Below are positions 27,103 through 35,717 of a stretch of 64,000 bases of DNA, in pieces (position 1 is the first letter of the stretch; every line of letters starts with the position of its first letter). The notes under the pieces are model-generated. The model was not told the DNA's origin, did no database searches, and was given only the letters and a program-made list of their open reading frames with translations. Position numbers and translations under genes: made by a program. The stretch comes from Vibrio mytili (GTDB lineage Bacteria; Pseudomonadota; Gammaproteobacteria; Enterobacterales; Vibrionaceae), in the NCBI RefSeq assembly GCF_000830505.1, contig NZ_JXOK01000010.1, positions 19,794 through 83,793 on the forward strand. The letters run 5' to 3'.

Positions 27103-28341
27103 ATGGGAGATTTTATTTTACGCCGTGACCCTCGTGTCGAATGGATTAGACGTAATCGCCTGCACCCTCAGCATGAAAGCTTGATGGTACAGCCGATTGA
27201 AGAAATTGGCCCGAGCGGGTTAACTAGGCGTTATCCGCATCGAGTCGGGTTCATCGGACCAAATGGTATTAAACGCATTGACCGATTAAATAGTAACGCA
27301 GCGACATCAATGATGGGCGCACGTCAGAACAGTCAAGCGAGCGTTGAACTGCCACTGCACAAAGTGGAGTCACCAGACTTTTACATCGTTGTGGTACCGG
27401 ATATGCCGGGTGGCCGTTTAAGCAGTCATGATAAAGATGTCTTAGGACAAGCGCATCAATTGGTTAAACAGTCGGATCAGGAAGGCGCGGTCATGGCCGT
27501 TGTCTTTGGAACGCATAAAGAAGAGCAGTTTGGTCTTGCGGGTGTCGACCGTTTACTCGCTGTTCCAGACGAAGTGTTTGATCATTACAGTCCTGAGCAG
27601 CGTGTCGAGGTTCTTGCCAGTATCGAAGCTAACTACAAACCGAAGCATTGGCTATTCCCAGATAGCATACAAGGCGGTTTCGAGATTGGCGTCAGACTCT
27701 CAGCAGCGATTAAAGAGCGTCCGGCAACTCAAGCTTGGCAAGTTAATAGCGAGCAGGCTGTGTGCCGCGCTTCAGGTGGTCGCCAAGATATCAAACGTGC
27801 AACACCACGAGTGCTGTTGCTCGCGGAAGAATGTGCACTGCCGATAGATGAGACGAAGCATGAAGCCTTGAGCGTAGAATTTGCGGGGGATGTGAACACA
27901 GACTCTCGCATTCAAGACCTGGGCCCAGTTGCCGTCGACCCTCAGGCAATACCGCTGACTGAAGCCGAGTTTATTTTGTCGGCTGGTAACGGTATTCATG
28001 ACTGGGATCAGTTCCATGCGGCAGCCAATATCTTGGGGGCGACGGAGGGTGCAAGCCGTGTCGCAGTTGATGATGGCTTTATGCCTCGACACCGACAGGT
28101 TGGTGCAACCGGCAGCTGGGTGACGGCTCGAGTCTATATCGCAGTTGGTATCTCAGGTGCGATTCAGCACTTACAGGGTATTGGCGGGTGTGACAAAGTC
28201 ATTGCCGTCAATACGGACGCAGGTTGTGACATGGTCAAACGTGCTGATTTGAGTGTTATTGCGGACAGTAATGAGTTGTTAAAGGAATTGATTTCTTTGA
28301 TTCAACACCACCAATCAAAGGAGCTGAAGGATGCAGCATAA
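27103..28341 (+). CDS. etfA: Electron transfer flavoprotein alpha subunit (dgc-linked)
   Basis: A 412-residue ETF alpha. The FAD-binding C-terminal third has RQVGATGSWVTARVYIAVG, then SGAIQHLQGI and KVIAVNTDAGCDM. The N-terminal 100 residues are longer than in housekeeping EtfA, as in the dgc-linked paralogues (PA5400 type). It takes electrons from DgcAB. The end overlaps the start of etfB by 11 nt, indicating translational coupling. Confidence 0.9.
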   Translation: MGDFILRRDPRVEWIRRNRLHPQHESLMVQPIEEIGPSGLTRRYPHRVGFIGPNGIKRIDRLNSNAATSMMGARQNSQASVELPLHKVESPDFYIVVVPDMPGGRLSSHDKDVLGQAHQLVKQSDQEGAVMAVVFGTHKEEQFGLAGVDRLLAVPDEVFDHYSPEQRVEVLASIEANYKPKHWLFPDSIQGGFEIGVRLSAAIKERPATQAWQVNSEQAVCRASGGRQDIKRATPRVLLLAEECALPIDETKHEALSVEFAGDVNTDSRIQDLGPVAVDPQAIPLTEAEFILSAGNGIHDWDQFHAAANILGATEGASRVAVDDGFMPRHRQVGATGSWVTARVYIAVGISGAIQHLQGIGGCDKVIAVNTDAGCDMVKRADLSVIADSNELLKELISLIQHHQSKELKDAA

Positions 28342-29125
28342 TCAAAGTGACACGCTACGTGTCAGTACTTTAGTTTCCATCGGTGCTCACCCAGATACGG
28401 GACGTGCTCGTCGCTCGGCGACTGACGCTCGTGCGGTTGAGTTGGCAATGAACTTAGAAAGCTGTGAACTGGAAGTGTTGCATGCTGGTAATCCACAGGA
28501 ACCTGCACTGGCCTACTACAGCGGCATGGGGCTTTCGCAAATCCGAGTGTTGTCCCAGGACGAACAAGATGATGCGATTCATACCTTGTCATCTTACTTT
28601 CGTAATGAGATGCCAGATATCGTGCTGACGGGGATGCGCAGTGAAAACGGTGAATCCTCGGGCACATTGCCTTTCTTTCTCGCTCAAGAGTTGGGGTGTC
28701 CCGTAGTGATGGGCATCGCAGAGATTCTTTCAGTGGAAAATGGAACCGCGCGAGTTTTACAAGCGTTACCAAGAGGGCAGCGTAGAGCCCTGAATGTATC
28801 TCTTCCGTTTATTGCCAGTGTGGACCTTGCTGCGCAAGAGCCAAGACAGAGTGCATTCGGTCGAGCACGTCGCTGTGATTTTGTTACTGAAGAGGTTGAT
28901 GGCAAGCAACTTGACCAAGACCGAATGACTTGGGAAGTCAGCATTGCTAAACCTAAAGCAAAACGATTAAAAGTAGTCAAAGCAAAAAGTGCAGCCGATC
29001 GCTTTAAAGCTGCGACCGCGAAAGCTGAATCGACAGGCGGCAAAGTGCTTAAGGATCAGCCAGTAAGTGAAATGGCGCAGTTGGTCTTTGATTTGCTTCT
29101 AGAGGAAGGAGTAATACAGAAGTAA
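28331..29125 (+). CDS. etfB: Electron transfer flavoprotein beta subunit (dgc-linked)
   Basis: A 264-residue ETF beta. The N-terminal Rossmann-like AMP-site domain has STLVSIGAHPDTGRARRS, and PDIVLTGMRSENGESSGTLP near 96 is the conserved family loop. The start lies inside etfA and is preceded by AGCTGAAGG. It is last gene of the dgc operon; no obvious terminator follows directly, but a palindromic element lies 134 nt downstream. Confidence 0.88.
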   Translation: MQHNQSDTLRVSTLVSIGAHPDTGRARRSATDARAVELAMNLESCELEVLHAGNPQEPALAYYSGMGLSQIRVLSQDEQDDAIHTLSSYFRNEMPDIVLTGMRSENGESSGTLPFFLAQELGCPVVMGIAEILSVENGTARVLQALPRGQRRALNVSLPFIASVDLAAQEPRQSAFGRARRCDFVTEEVDGKQLDQDRMTWEVSIAKPKAKRLKVVKAKSAADRFKAATAKAESTGGKVLKDQPVSEMAQLVFDLLLEEGVIQK

Positions 29126-29258
29126 TTGAGGTAATAGGTTTATGACCACATTAGTTACCAAGGTAGCCTTTGACACTCACATTTTAAGGTAATGGTTGAT
29201 GTCTAGACAAAGTAACTGATGACAAAACGGTTCAGAGAAAGGATTTACTGAAACGGAT

Positions 29259-29369
29259 TATACCCAAATTGGCTCAGCATGCCTGGTTTACTTGAGGCAG
29301 TTGGTTAACCAAAACAGACCAGGTGTGCAGTCGTAGTAACACGCTGCATATTCAAGTTGTGTGGGTATA
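29259..29369. repeat. 111-bp intergenic palindromic repeat (TATACCC ends)
   Basis: Starts TATACCC and ends GGGTATA. The centre holds the perfect palindrome TTGGTTAACCAA, flanked by CCTGGTTT and its near complement ACAGACCAGG. The whole folds as one long imperfect hairpin. This size and architecture resemble ERIC-like repeats of vibrios. It lies between etfB and the BCCT transporter gene. Confidence 0.65.
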
Positions 29370-29555
29370 TGTTCTACCAATTCCAGCCATGACTTCATCG
29401 TTTTTGCTGGTAAAAAATAGCATCAAGCAGGGTGTGGATGTTTCTAACTAAATCGATCAGTTATGGAACATTTCTTCTCGCCAGAAGCCGTTTTTTCTGC
29501 GTATTCCTGATAGTTGAATGCCTGGAATTGGTACTAATTTTTAAAGAGGGATCGT

Positions 29556-31163
29556 ATGAAAAGCATAGTCAGTAGTCGACGAAAATATAAACCCGTCAAT
29601 GATGTAAAATATGAAACAGATTATTGTGCAGGGCAAGACAATGTCAAACTGTGGGGGATGGACATACACAACCCTGTGTTTGGTATCAGTGCTACGTTAA
29701 TTTTATTATTCATCATTTTGACTCTTTTGTTTCCTGCAGGGTCAAAAGATGCGTTGATGGCGGCAAGAACTTGGTCTATCACCAACTTTGACTGGTTCTT
29801 CATCGTTGGCTGTAACATCTTTGTCGTTTTCTGTTTGTTTTTACTGGTCTCACCACTGGGTAAAATACGTTTAGGTGGTGTAGGTGCTGCACCAGAGTTT
29901 TCTCGACTTTCATGGTTTAGTATGCTGTTTGCAGCAGGTATGGGCATCGGGCTCATGTTCTGGAGTGTTGCGGAACCTGTTGCTTATTATACCGACTGGT
30001 ATGGCACGCCTCTTAATGTGGAAGCAAGCACCGAAGAAGCGAGAAAAATGGCGCTAAGTGCGACGATCTATCACTGGGGTCTCCATCCTTGGGCCATCTA
30101 TGCCGTTGTTGGACTAGCGTTGGCCTTCTTTGCCCATAACAAGGGATTACCATTGACCATTCGCTCCGCCTTTTTCCCTCTTTTGGGTGAACGCTGTTGG
30201 GGTACGATTGGTAATTTCATCGATATTCTTGCGGTTCTCGCCACCATTTTTGGTCTTGCCACCTCTTTAGGGTTTGGTGCTCAACAAGCCGCAGCTGGTC
30301 TTAGCCATTTATTTGGTGTCTCTAGCGGTATTTCTACCCAAATTGCGTTTGTCGTTGCTGTAACTGGTATCGCCGTGGTATCAGTTGCACGTGGCCTTGA
30401 TGGTGGTGTGAAAATACTGAGTAACATTAATATGCTGATTGCAGCTGGCTTAGTTGCATTGCTTGTGGTTGTTGGTCCAACGTTATCGATCGCCAATACC
30501 TTTGGCGATATTGCTTCGGGCTATGTCGGTAACTTTATTCCGTTATCAAATTGGATCGGTCGAGAAGATTCTGATTGGTTCCATGGCTGGACAGTGTTCT
30601 ACTGGGCTTGGTGGGTATCTTGGTCACCATTTGTTGGTATGTTTATCGCCAGAGTGTCAAAAGGGCGTACCGTTCGTGAATTTGTGACTGCTGTTTTGCT
30701 CATCCCAACACTCGTCACTATGGTGTGGTTAAGTGTTATGGGTGGTACGGCACTGGAACAAACGACAAGTGGTGTAGGTGAGCTTGCAAACGGTATCAGT
30801 GATGTATCCCTAGCGATGTTCCAAATGTTTGATAACTTGCCGTTCTCAACACTGTTGTCGGTTGTTGGTATCTTGCTTGTGCTGGTCTTCTTTGTTACAT
30901 CATCGGACTCTGGTTCTCTAGTAATCGATAGTATCACAGCGGGTGGTAAAGAAGATGTGCCAGTGGGTCAGCGCGTATTTTGGGCTGTGGTTGAAGGTCT
31001 GATTGCCATCGCACTGTTACTTGGCGGTGGCTCAGAGGCATTAACGGCATTGCAAGCGGGTGCGATTACGACCGGTTTACCGTTTACTCTTGTATTGGTA
31101 TTAATGTGCTGGAGCTTATATAAGGGGCTTAAATCAGAAAGCCACCTTTACAGAAAAGCGTAA
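29556..31163 (+). CDS. BCCT family betaine/choline transporter
   Basis: A 535-residue, 12-helix secondary transporter. The family signature WTVFYWAWWVSWSPFVGMF is near residue 348, and the substrate-site helix GMGIGLMFWSVAEPVAYY near 130. The N-terminus is short (about 40 residues), and there is no long C-terminal regulatory tail of the osmosensing BetP type. Being next to the dgc operon, it probably imports glycine betaine or dimethylglycine as food rather than as osmoprotectant. The ATG follows AAAGAGGGA. Confidence 0.92.
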   Translation: MKSIVSSRRKYKPVNDVKYETDYCAGQDNVKLWGMDIHNPVFGISATLILLFIILTLLFPAGSKDALMAARTWSITNFDWFFIVGCNIFVVFCLFLLVSPLGKIRLGGVGAAPEFSRLSWFSMLFAAGMGIGLMFWSVAEPVAYYTDWYGTPLNVEASTEEARKMALSATIYHWGLHPWAIYAVVGLALAFFAHNKGLPLTIRSAFFPLLGERCWGTIGNFIDILAVLATIFGLATSLGFGAQQAAAGLSHLFGVSSGISTQIAFVVAVTGIAVVSVARGLDGGVKILSNINMLIAAGLVALLVVVGPTLSIANTFGDIASGYVGNFIPLSNWIGREDSDWFHGWTVFYWAWWVSWSPFVGMFIARVSKGRTVREFVTAVLLIPTLVTMVWLSVMGGTALEQTTSGVGELANGISDVSLAMFQMFDNLPFSTLLSVVGILLVLVFFVTSSDSGSLVIDSITAGGKEDVPVGQRVFWAVVEGLIAIALLLGGGSEALTALQAGAITTGLPFTLVLVLMCWSLYKGLKSESHLYRKA

Positions 31164-31261
31164 TTGCAACGTTTTCAAAATGAGTAAGTTGCGAACACAA
31201 TTTTCTTGAAAACAATGTTTTTTAAATGCAATGCTTCTTGAGCACAATACGTTATGAGCGA

Positions 31262-31307
31262 ATATGCGCTGTGACGGAATCTAGGATCACAGCCATATTG
31301 TTTTGTT
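31262..31307 (+). terminator. Hairpin/terminator after the BCCT gene
   Basis: GCTGTGA (31268-31274) pairs with TCACAGC (31287-31293), extended by ATAT/ATAT arms, then a T-rich TGTTTTGTT. It lies about 100 nt after the transporter stop. Confidence 0.6.
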
Positions 31308-31326
31308 GGGGGGAGGGAATCCCCCC
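31308..31326 (+). promoter_or_regulatory. G6/C6 hairpin before the 80-residue ORF
   Basis: GGGGGGA and TCCCCCC enclose a 5-nt loop 24 nt before the next start codon, followed by TTATTT. It could be a second terminator or an attenuator of the small gene. Confidence 0.5.
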
Positions 31327-31350
31327 TTATTTAGGTAGGAGAATAGAGTT

Positions 31351-31593
31351 ATGATGCATGTAGATCTAGTCGATATGGATGATTTAATCACTGATCTTGA
31401 CCAAATTGGGATTGAGTGTACTGGTCATGATGTTGATAGTGTAAAAAATAGCATTGATAAGTGGTTAGAGTCGGTCGATAGCATTCAACGCGATCGTTTT
31501 TCGAAGCTCATCTTTTCTATGGAGCAAAAAGGTATTTTGTTACCAGATATTGAAAATGTCGTTCATTGGGGAGCTCAACGCTTACCCCAATGA
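31351..31593 (+). CDS. Small acidic hypothetical protein
   Basis: 80 residues, no signal peptide or membrane segment, one Cys, strongly acidic N-terminal half (MMHVDLVDMDDLITDLDQIG). TAGGAGAATAG before the ATG is a good ribosome site. I do not recognise a family. It stands alone between the BCCT gene and a convergent kinase-like gene. Confidence 0.65.
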   Translation: MMHVDLVDMDDLITDLDQIGIECTGHDVDSVKNSIDKWLESVDSIQRDRFSKLIFSMEQKGILLPDIENVVHWGAQRLPQ

Positions 31594-31806
31594 CCAAAAC
31601 ATCGACATATATTATTGAAGGACGGGGGAGAGTCGTTCTATTTACCGTAAAGAATGGTGTCGTACTCTCTACCCTTATCTCATTCAAATGACCGATTTTT
31701 CGCACGTCACTTACAACAAACCTTTCAATCGTCGTTATTTAACCTGACACATATCAAAAACGTTATGTTTTCTAAGTGCCTTTAGAATGCTTTGAATACG
31801 CATTAT

Positions 31807-32316
31807 TCACTGCGTGAGAGTAAAATCATTCAATTCAGACACGGTTTTGATTATGTAGACATTTTTACTACTAGAGTATTCGATAAGTTGAGATGTGAAG
31901 TCATCGTTCCAGAACCTAGGGCACAACTTAAGGGTCTTATAACTATTAAGTGTCCCTTTGAATACTGAGCTTCCATCAGGCCAACCCTCTGGCTTTATAA
32001 AGAGCCCTTTAAGAAAGCGCTTAGTTACAAACCAATAACTTACCGAGTATGGTAGGTCTATGTAAACGAGCGTATCTGCGGCCGCCAGACGTTCATAAAA
32101 GGAACTTATGGGACCAAAACCATCGATGATCCAAGCATCTGATCGAATGATTTCGTTGTGGGCAAAATCAAACTCTTCTCGATCTACAAGTTCACCGTTG
32201 GGTTTGTAAACGATGGAATCTAGTTGATGAAGCGGTAAACCCATAGTTGACGCTAGTGCTTTGCTTACTGTCGATTTTCCGCTACCCGGTTTTCCAAAAA
32301 CTGCTACCTTTTTCAT
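31807..32316 (-). CDS. P-loop nucleoside kinase-like protein (FlaR/topology-modulation type)
   Basis: A 169-residue protein with Walker A GKPGSGKST at residues 8-16. The LPLHQLDSIVYKP segment near 28 and IIDGFGPISSFYERLAAADTLVYIDLP (62-88, Walker B-like) are typical of the small adenylate-kinase-like group often labelled DNA topology modulation protein. The real substrate of this group is not established. It is monocistronic and read towards the small ORF. Confidence 0.8.
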   Translation of the reverse strand: MKKVAVFGKPGSGKSTVSKALASTMGLPLHQLDSIVYKPNGELVDREEFDFAHNEIIRSDAWIIDGFGPISSFYERLAAADTLVYIDLPYSVSYWFVTKRFLKGLFIKPEGWPDGSSVFKGTLNSYKTLKLCPRFWNDDFTSQLIEYSSSKNVYIIKTVSELNDFTLTQ

Positions 32317-32351
32317 TTAAATCCCTCCAAGAGTCTAATTCCCAAAAGGCA

Positions 32352-32380
32352 GAAAAAGAAAACCCACCTTCTAGGGTGGG
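32352..32380 (-). terminator. Terminator of the NUDIX/YrhK unit
   Basis: Read on the minus strand, CCCACC-ctagaa-GGTGGG is followed by TTTTCTTTTT. It lies 316 nt beyond the NUDIX stop and just before the kinase-like gene. Confidence 0.65.
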
Positions 32381-32695
32381 GTTGATTTATCCAAAGCACA
32401 ACACATCCCACCATTCCTAAGGAATGATGATAATTCGTTGGTTAAGTGGCATCGGATTAAATTTCATACAGCTACTTTCATATAATTGCAGTCAGTTGTC
32501 AATTTGTCTTCTCATAATGGGTAGTCGCAGGTTAAGGCGTTTGGCCATCTGAAGTTTGCAAAACTAATGTTTGAAATATAAACCGAATAGGGCATACACA
32601 GAAATAGCGGTTATTACCAAACTTCCACCATTTCTCCTTCGTCATTGAGTATTCCCATTTTGTGTGGGATGGTGTGGTTTGTTATCTAAGAGATG
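32381..32695. other. Intergenic stretch after the NUDIX gene
   Basis: 315 nt with no convincing gene. A short palindrome, CATTCC-taa-GGAATG, is near 32412. Nothing else is recognised. Confidence 0.35.
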
Positions 32696-33196
32696 TTACT
32701 CTGCGCCAAAGGCAGACGAATTAAGCTGGTCAATACTAACTCGATAGAGGGGATGTATTGCTCTTTCAACAAAGTATGACCACACATGCTTAAATACTGC
32801 ATGTTGATTGGGAAAAGGCGCAAGTTCTAGAGCTTCTTCAAGAGAGCACCACTTATAGTCGGTATGCTCCTCGTTCAGAACCACTTTTTGGTTTGGAGGG
32901 CACATCACGACAAAAACAGGAATAAGCTCTATGACATTCACGTGAGGCTCGAAGAACTGATCGATAAATTGCGCATTGTATAGGTTGGTGACCTGAATTT
33001 GAGTTTCTTCGTAAAACTCTCGAACAATCGCTTCGACCCCTGTTTCACCTTGCTCTATTGAGCCTGCTACATGGCACCAATAACCACCTTTCACGCGCTT
33101 CATTAGCAGAATCTTTTTTTCACCATAGATTTCAGATATTGCGACGCCCGAAACAAAGGACGTGTCGACTGGGATCATCTTTACCTCAGAACTCAA
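32696..33196 (-). CDS. NUDIX hydrolase
   Basis: A 166-residue protein with the Nudix box GSIEQGETGVEAIVREFYEE (about 41-60), matching G-x5-E-x7-REUxEE. The family hydrolyses nucleoside diphosphates linked to another group; dihydroneopterin triphosphate pyrophosphatase-like and mutator types look similar, so the substrate is open. It starts 14 nt after the end of the YrhK-like gene on the same strand, so the two are probably co-transcribed. Confidence 0.88.
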   Translation of the reverse strand: MSSEVKMIPVDTSFVSGVAISEIYGEKKILLMKRVKGGYWCHVAGSIEQGETGVEAIVREFYEETQIQVTNLYNAQFIDQFFEPHVNVIELIPVFVVMCPPNQKVVLNEEHTDYKWCSLEEALELAPFPNQHAVFKHVWSYFVERAIHPLYRVSIDQLNSSAFGAE

Positions 33197-33210
33197 AATA
33201 GTGCGCCCCC

Positions 33211-33477
33211 TTATTTGTCTGGATGCGCGATAAGTCTTCCAACATGGATGAGACTGGAGAGCTTGAGTAGTGGTTTAATAATGAGTTGCGCACTCCCAAC
33301 AATAAATAACCAAGTCCCACTCTCTATTAACGAATCATTTAAAAAGAAAAAACTGCCGATCAAAAACCAAATAGCGATCAATAAATCATTGAATGCGCCT
33401 AACGCTTCATAGCGACGTTGCACAACGATGTGCTTTTTTCCTATATCGACGTCTAACTCATTGTCTACAGTATCCAT
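33211..33477 (-). CDS. YrhK-like small membrane protein
   Basis: An 88-residue protein with two hydrophobic helices (about 31-48 and 54-70) after a polar N-terminus. The pattern RRYEALGAFNDLLIAIWFLIGS is typical of the YrhK domain family, whose function is unknown. It is first of a two-gene unit with the NUDIX gene. Confidence 0.75.
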   Translation of the reverse strand: MDTVDNELDVDIGKKHIVVQRRYEALGAFNDLLIAIWFLIGSFFFLNDSLIESGTWLFIVGSAQLIIKPLLKLSSLIHVGRLIAHPDK

Positions 33478-33593
33478 TCGTGGGTCACCTTATTTCTGAC
33501 TACAGTAAAGTGACCGTAACGAACCGGAATCAATTTTACAACCCCGCGCTACGTATAAGACTTTGTTCTACTATGGTTTTAGTCATGCTAAAC

Positions 33594-33623
33594 AGCGTTG
33601 AGAGCGTTGAGAGCGTTGAGAGC
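33594..33623 (+). repeat. 9-bp tandem repeat, 3.3 copies
   Basis: Unit AGCGTTGAG repeated exactly three times plus AGC, in the intergenic region before the VF530-like gene. No credible gene spans it. Confidence 0.85.
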
Positions 33624-33811
33624 AATAGTGTAAGGAAGACAAATGGCGAAATTATAGTTCCGATTTCAGCTACACTATTTCAAATTAGGGAAACAAACTT
33701 ACTTCTGTTAGAATCCGCACCCTGTTGATTTTCGGTATAAAGTAATACTGGGTTAAGATCAGAATCCCTACAACCCAAGCACTCGGTTAGTTAGCTTATT
33801 AGGAACTCGTT

Positions 33812-34225
33812 ATGATGACTGATGAAGAAAGAATAGAATTACAAAAAAATAATCCATTACACGGGCTTGGGCTAGAAACTATGCTGCAAGAGCTGGTTGA
33901 TTTTTATGGATGGGACATTTTAGATACCGCAATGCGTTTTAACTGCTTTCATACCAATCCATCAATTGCGAGTAGTGTGAAGTATTTGAAGAAAACCGAT
34001 TGGGCGAGAGAAAAACTGGAGAACTTTTACTTATATCGTTTTAAGCGTATGCCACGCGCCTCTAGCGAAGAGTATGACTTACCACCTCGTGCTCGTACGT
34101 TTCCTCATGGTTTAAAACCAAAAGAGCCACTGGAACTGACGGTTGACTCCATCTTGAAGTCACAAGCCAAAGCCGCCTCTGCGCATAAAGAACGTTCTTC
34201 ACGCAATCGTAATTTTCGCCGTTAG
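33812..34225 (+). CDS. VF530-like DNA-binding protein (DUF2132)
   Basis: A 137-residue protein. The first 75 residues (NNPLHGLGLETMLQELVDFYGW, then NPSIASSVKYLKKTDWAREKLENFYL) match the short VF530/DUF2132 domain, described structurally as a double-stranded-DNA-binding fold. The C-terminal 60 residues are basic and end RSSRNRNFRR, consistent with nucleic-acid contact. No operon partner. The cellular role is unknown. Confidence 0.82.
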   Translation: MMTDEERIELQKNNPLHGLGLETMLQELVDFYGWDILDTAMRFNCFHTNPSIASSVKYLKKTDWAREKLENFYLYRFKRMPRASSEEYDLPPRARTFPHGLKPKEPLELTVDSILKSQAKAASAHKERSSRNRNFRR

Positions 34226-34258
34226 TTGCATCGCCGGTCTAAGCATCATTTAAAAACA

Positions 34259-34571
34259 ACCAGTCGTTTAGGTAGAGATATTCAGTAACTTCAAAATGCG
34301 TGTTCAGCGAGATTTTATTCGCTCTTAGGCAAGGCACTGATTTGAATACATAGTCATTCTACGTACGTAGAAAGCAGTAGCACAGCATAAGAGCGCCTAA
34401 TTGAACTGCGAAGTAAGGAGCTCGCCCTTTGGGAGCTCTTCATCGAGCCCATTTCTGTACTAAATAATGTTGCAAGGGAATCACCATTCCTACCGTTATT
34501 TAGCGCGAACTGAACTCGTTGATGAAGCTCTGAATCTTACATCTTGATGTCACTTGAGTATAAGCATTATC
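34259..34571. repeat. Structured intergenic element with nested palindromes
   Basis: About 310 nt with no gene but strong dyad symmetry. There is a perfect 16-bp palindrome TTCTACGTACGTAGAA (34357-34372). Flanking arms CGCTCTTA and TAAGAGCG lie on either side, and GGAGCTC/GAGCTC arms and a CATCTTGATG palindrome lie further on. It looks like a dispersed vibrio intergenic repeat. Copy number cannot be judged from one window. Confidence 0.5.
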
Positions 34572-34577
34572 GGCGCT

Positions 34578-35153
34578 TCATTTGCCTTTACGCTGCCGCA
34601 TACCTTCCTGAAGCACTTTTAGTATTTCAAGACAATGCGTTACTACAGTATGGCTGTCCCCAGTCATATAGGCCGTTGTAATAGCGCCTTCCTTTAGCAC
34701 ACATATCGACTCCAATAATAAAGGGTCTTTACTACAAAGGTGTTTTTGAATAACTCGACGTACGTGTTGTTTATGTTGGTTACAAAAACGAGAAATTTCG
34801 CTATCGGTATCACTAAACTCTGCAGATGTGTTGATGAAAAAACACCCTCTAAAATCGCCCAGCATCGTTTCTTTACTGTTAAACCAGCTCTCTAACCCAT
34901 TGAATAAATTTTTAATTAAGTCGCTGTCAGACTCAGAGCCCAATAACTTACTTTCTAACCAGTCGATAAAATGCGTATGACGTTGATGTAACGCCGCCAA
35001 GATCAAGGCCTCTTTACTATCAAAGTCCGTATACAACGTTCTTTTTGCTACTCCCGAAGATTTCAGAATTTCATTAATACCGATGGAATTAATTCCGTTT
35101 TGATAAAAAAGCGCTAACGCTGTATCGATTAAAATCTGACGTTTTTTACTCAT
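34578..35153 (-). CDS. TetR family repressor
   Basis: A 191-residue TetR protein. The HTH is INSIGINEILKSSGVAKRTLYTDFDSKEALI (about 20-50). The C-terminal domain carries the DFRGCFFINTSAEFSD segment seen in the YxaF/TetR_C-type group that responds to small ligands. It is divergent from the HPP gene. The 45-bp double palindrome between them is very likely its operator, giving auto-repression plus control of the HPP gene. Confidence 0.9.
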   Translation of the reverse strand: MSKKRQILIDTALALFYQNGINSIGINEILKSSGVAKRTLYTDFDSKEALILAALHQRHTHFIDWLESKLLGSESDSDLIKNLFNGLESWFNSKETMLGDFRGCFFINTSAEFSDTDSEISRFCNQHKQHVRRVIQKHLCSKDPLLLESICVLKEGAITTAYMTGDSHTVVTHCLEILKVLQEGMRQRKGK

Positions 35154-35177
35154 ATGCGTTCTCCTATAAAATTATGT

Positions 35178-35206
35178 TGACACAAGTAGACCACTCTGTC
35201 TACCAT
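35178..35206 (+). promoter_or_regulatory. Sigma-70-type promoter of the HPP gene
   Basis: TTGACA (35178-35183), 17-nt spacer, TACCAT (35201-35206). The -10 region falls inside the left TetR half-operator, so repressor binding would block it. Confidence 0.55.
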
Positions 35207-35230
35207 TGCAAAGTAGACAGAGTGGTCTAC
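35186..35230. promoter_or_regulatory. Perfect 18-bp inverted repeat, TetR double operator
   Basis: GTAGACCACTCTGTCTAC (35186-35203) and its exact reverse complement (35213-35230) are separated by 9 nt. Each half is itself a GTAGAC/GTCTAC dyad, so two TetR dimers could bind. It lies between the divergent tetR-type and HPP genes. Confidence 0.85.
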
Positions 35231-35252
35231 TTTTATGGAGAGAAGAGTAAAT

Positions 35253-35717
35253 ATGAACAATATTATTTTGTCGCTTATTGCTGGGATTGGAGCAAGCATT
35301 GCTATTGGGACACTGTCTTACTTAGATCATACTTTTTATGATTTAGCGCTATTGATGGCACCGTTTGGAGCCACGACAGTGCTCGTGTTTGGTGTACCGG
35401 ATAGTCCACTAGCTCAGCCGAAAAACGTAATACTGGGGCACTTGTTAACGGCTTTCGTTGGCGTATTCTTTGTTCAGTTTATTGGTGTGACGCCTATATA
35501 TTTAGCCATAGCAACAGGAATCGCCGTTAGCCTGATGCTCGTCACTAAAACGACTCATCCACCCGCAGGCGCAAATCCATTGCTAATCATGCTATCAGGG
35601 CAAAGTTGGGGATTTTTGGTTACTCCGGTTCTCCTTGGAGCGGTGGTTATTGTATTACTTGGTAAAAGCGTAGGAGTTGTTAGGCGAAGATGGTGTTTAA
35701 ATAATGCATCGTTTTGA
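35253..35717 (+). CDS. HPP family membrane protein
   Basis: A 154-residue protein with four hydrophobic helices and the family motif THPPAGANPLL near residue 103. The ATG at 35253 follows GGAGAGAAG; the ATG at 35235 overlaps that site. HPP proteins include nitrite/anion permeases of plastids and cyanobacteria, but most bacterial members are uncharacterised. The C-terminus after VVIVLLGKS is short and basic. It is controlled by the divergent TetR protein. Confidence 0.85.
   Translation: MNNIILSLIAGIGASIAIGTLSYLDHTFYDLALLMAPFGATTVLVFGVPDSPLAQPKNVILGHLLTAFVGVFFVQFIGVTPIYLAIATGIAVSLMLVTKTTHPPAGANPLLIMLSGQSWGFLVTPVLLGAVVIVLLGKSVGVVRRRWCLNNASF

Noticed and set aside
31268..31293. CRP site (TGTGA...TCACA) after the BCCT gene
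   Set aside because: The spacing is 12 nt instead of 6, and the sequence fits an RNA hairpin better.
33393..33728. 111-residue plus-strand ORF across the 9-bp repeats
   Set aside because: Overlaps the start of the YrhK-like gene and the control region, with no ribosome site or recognisable domain.
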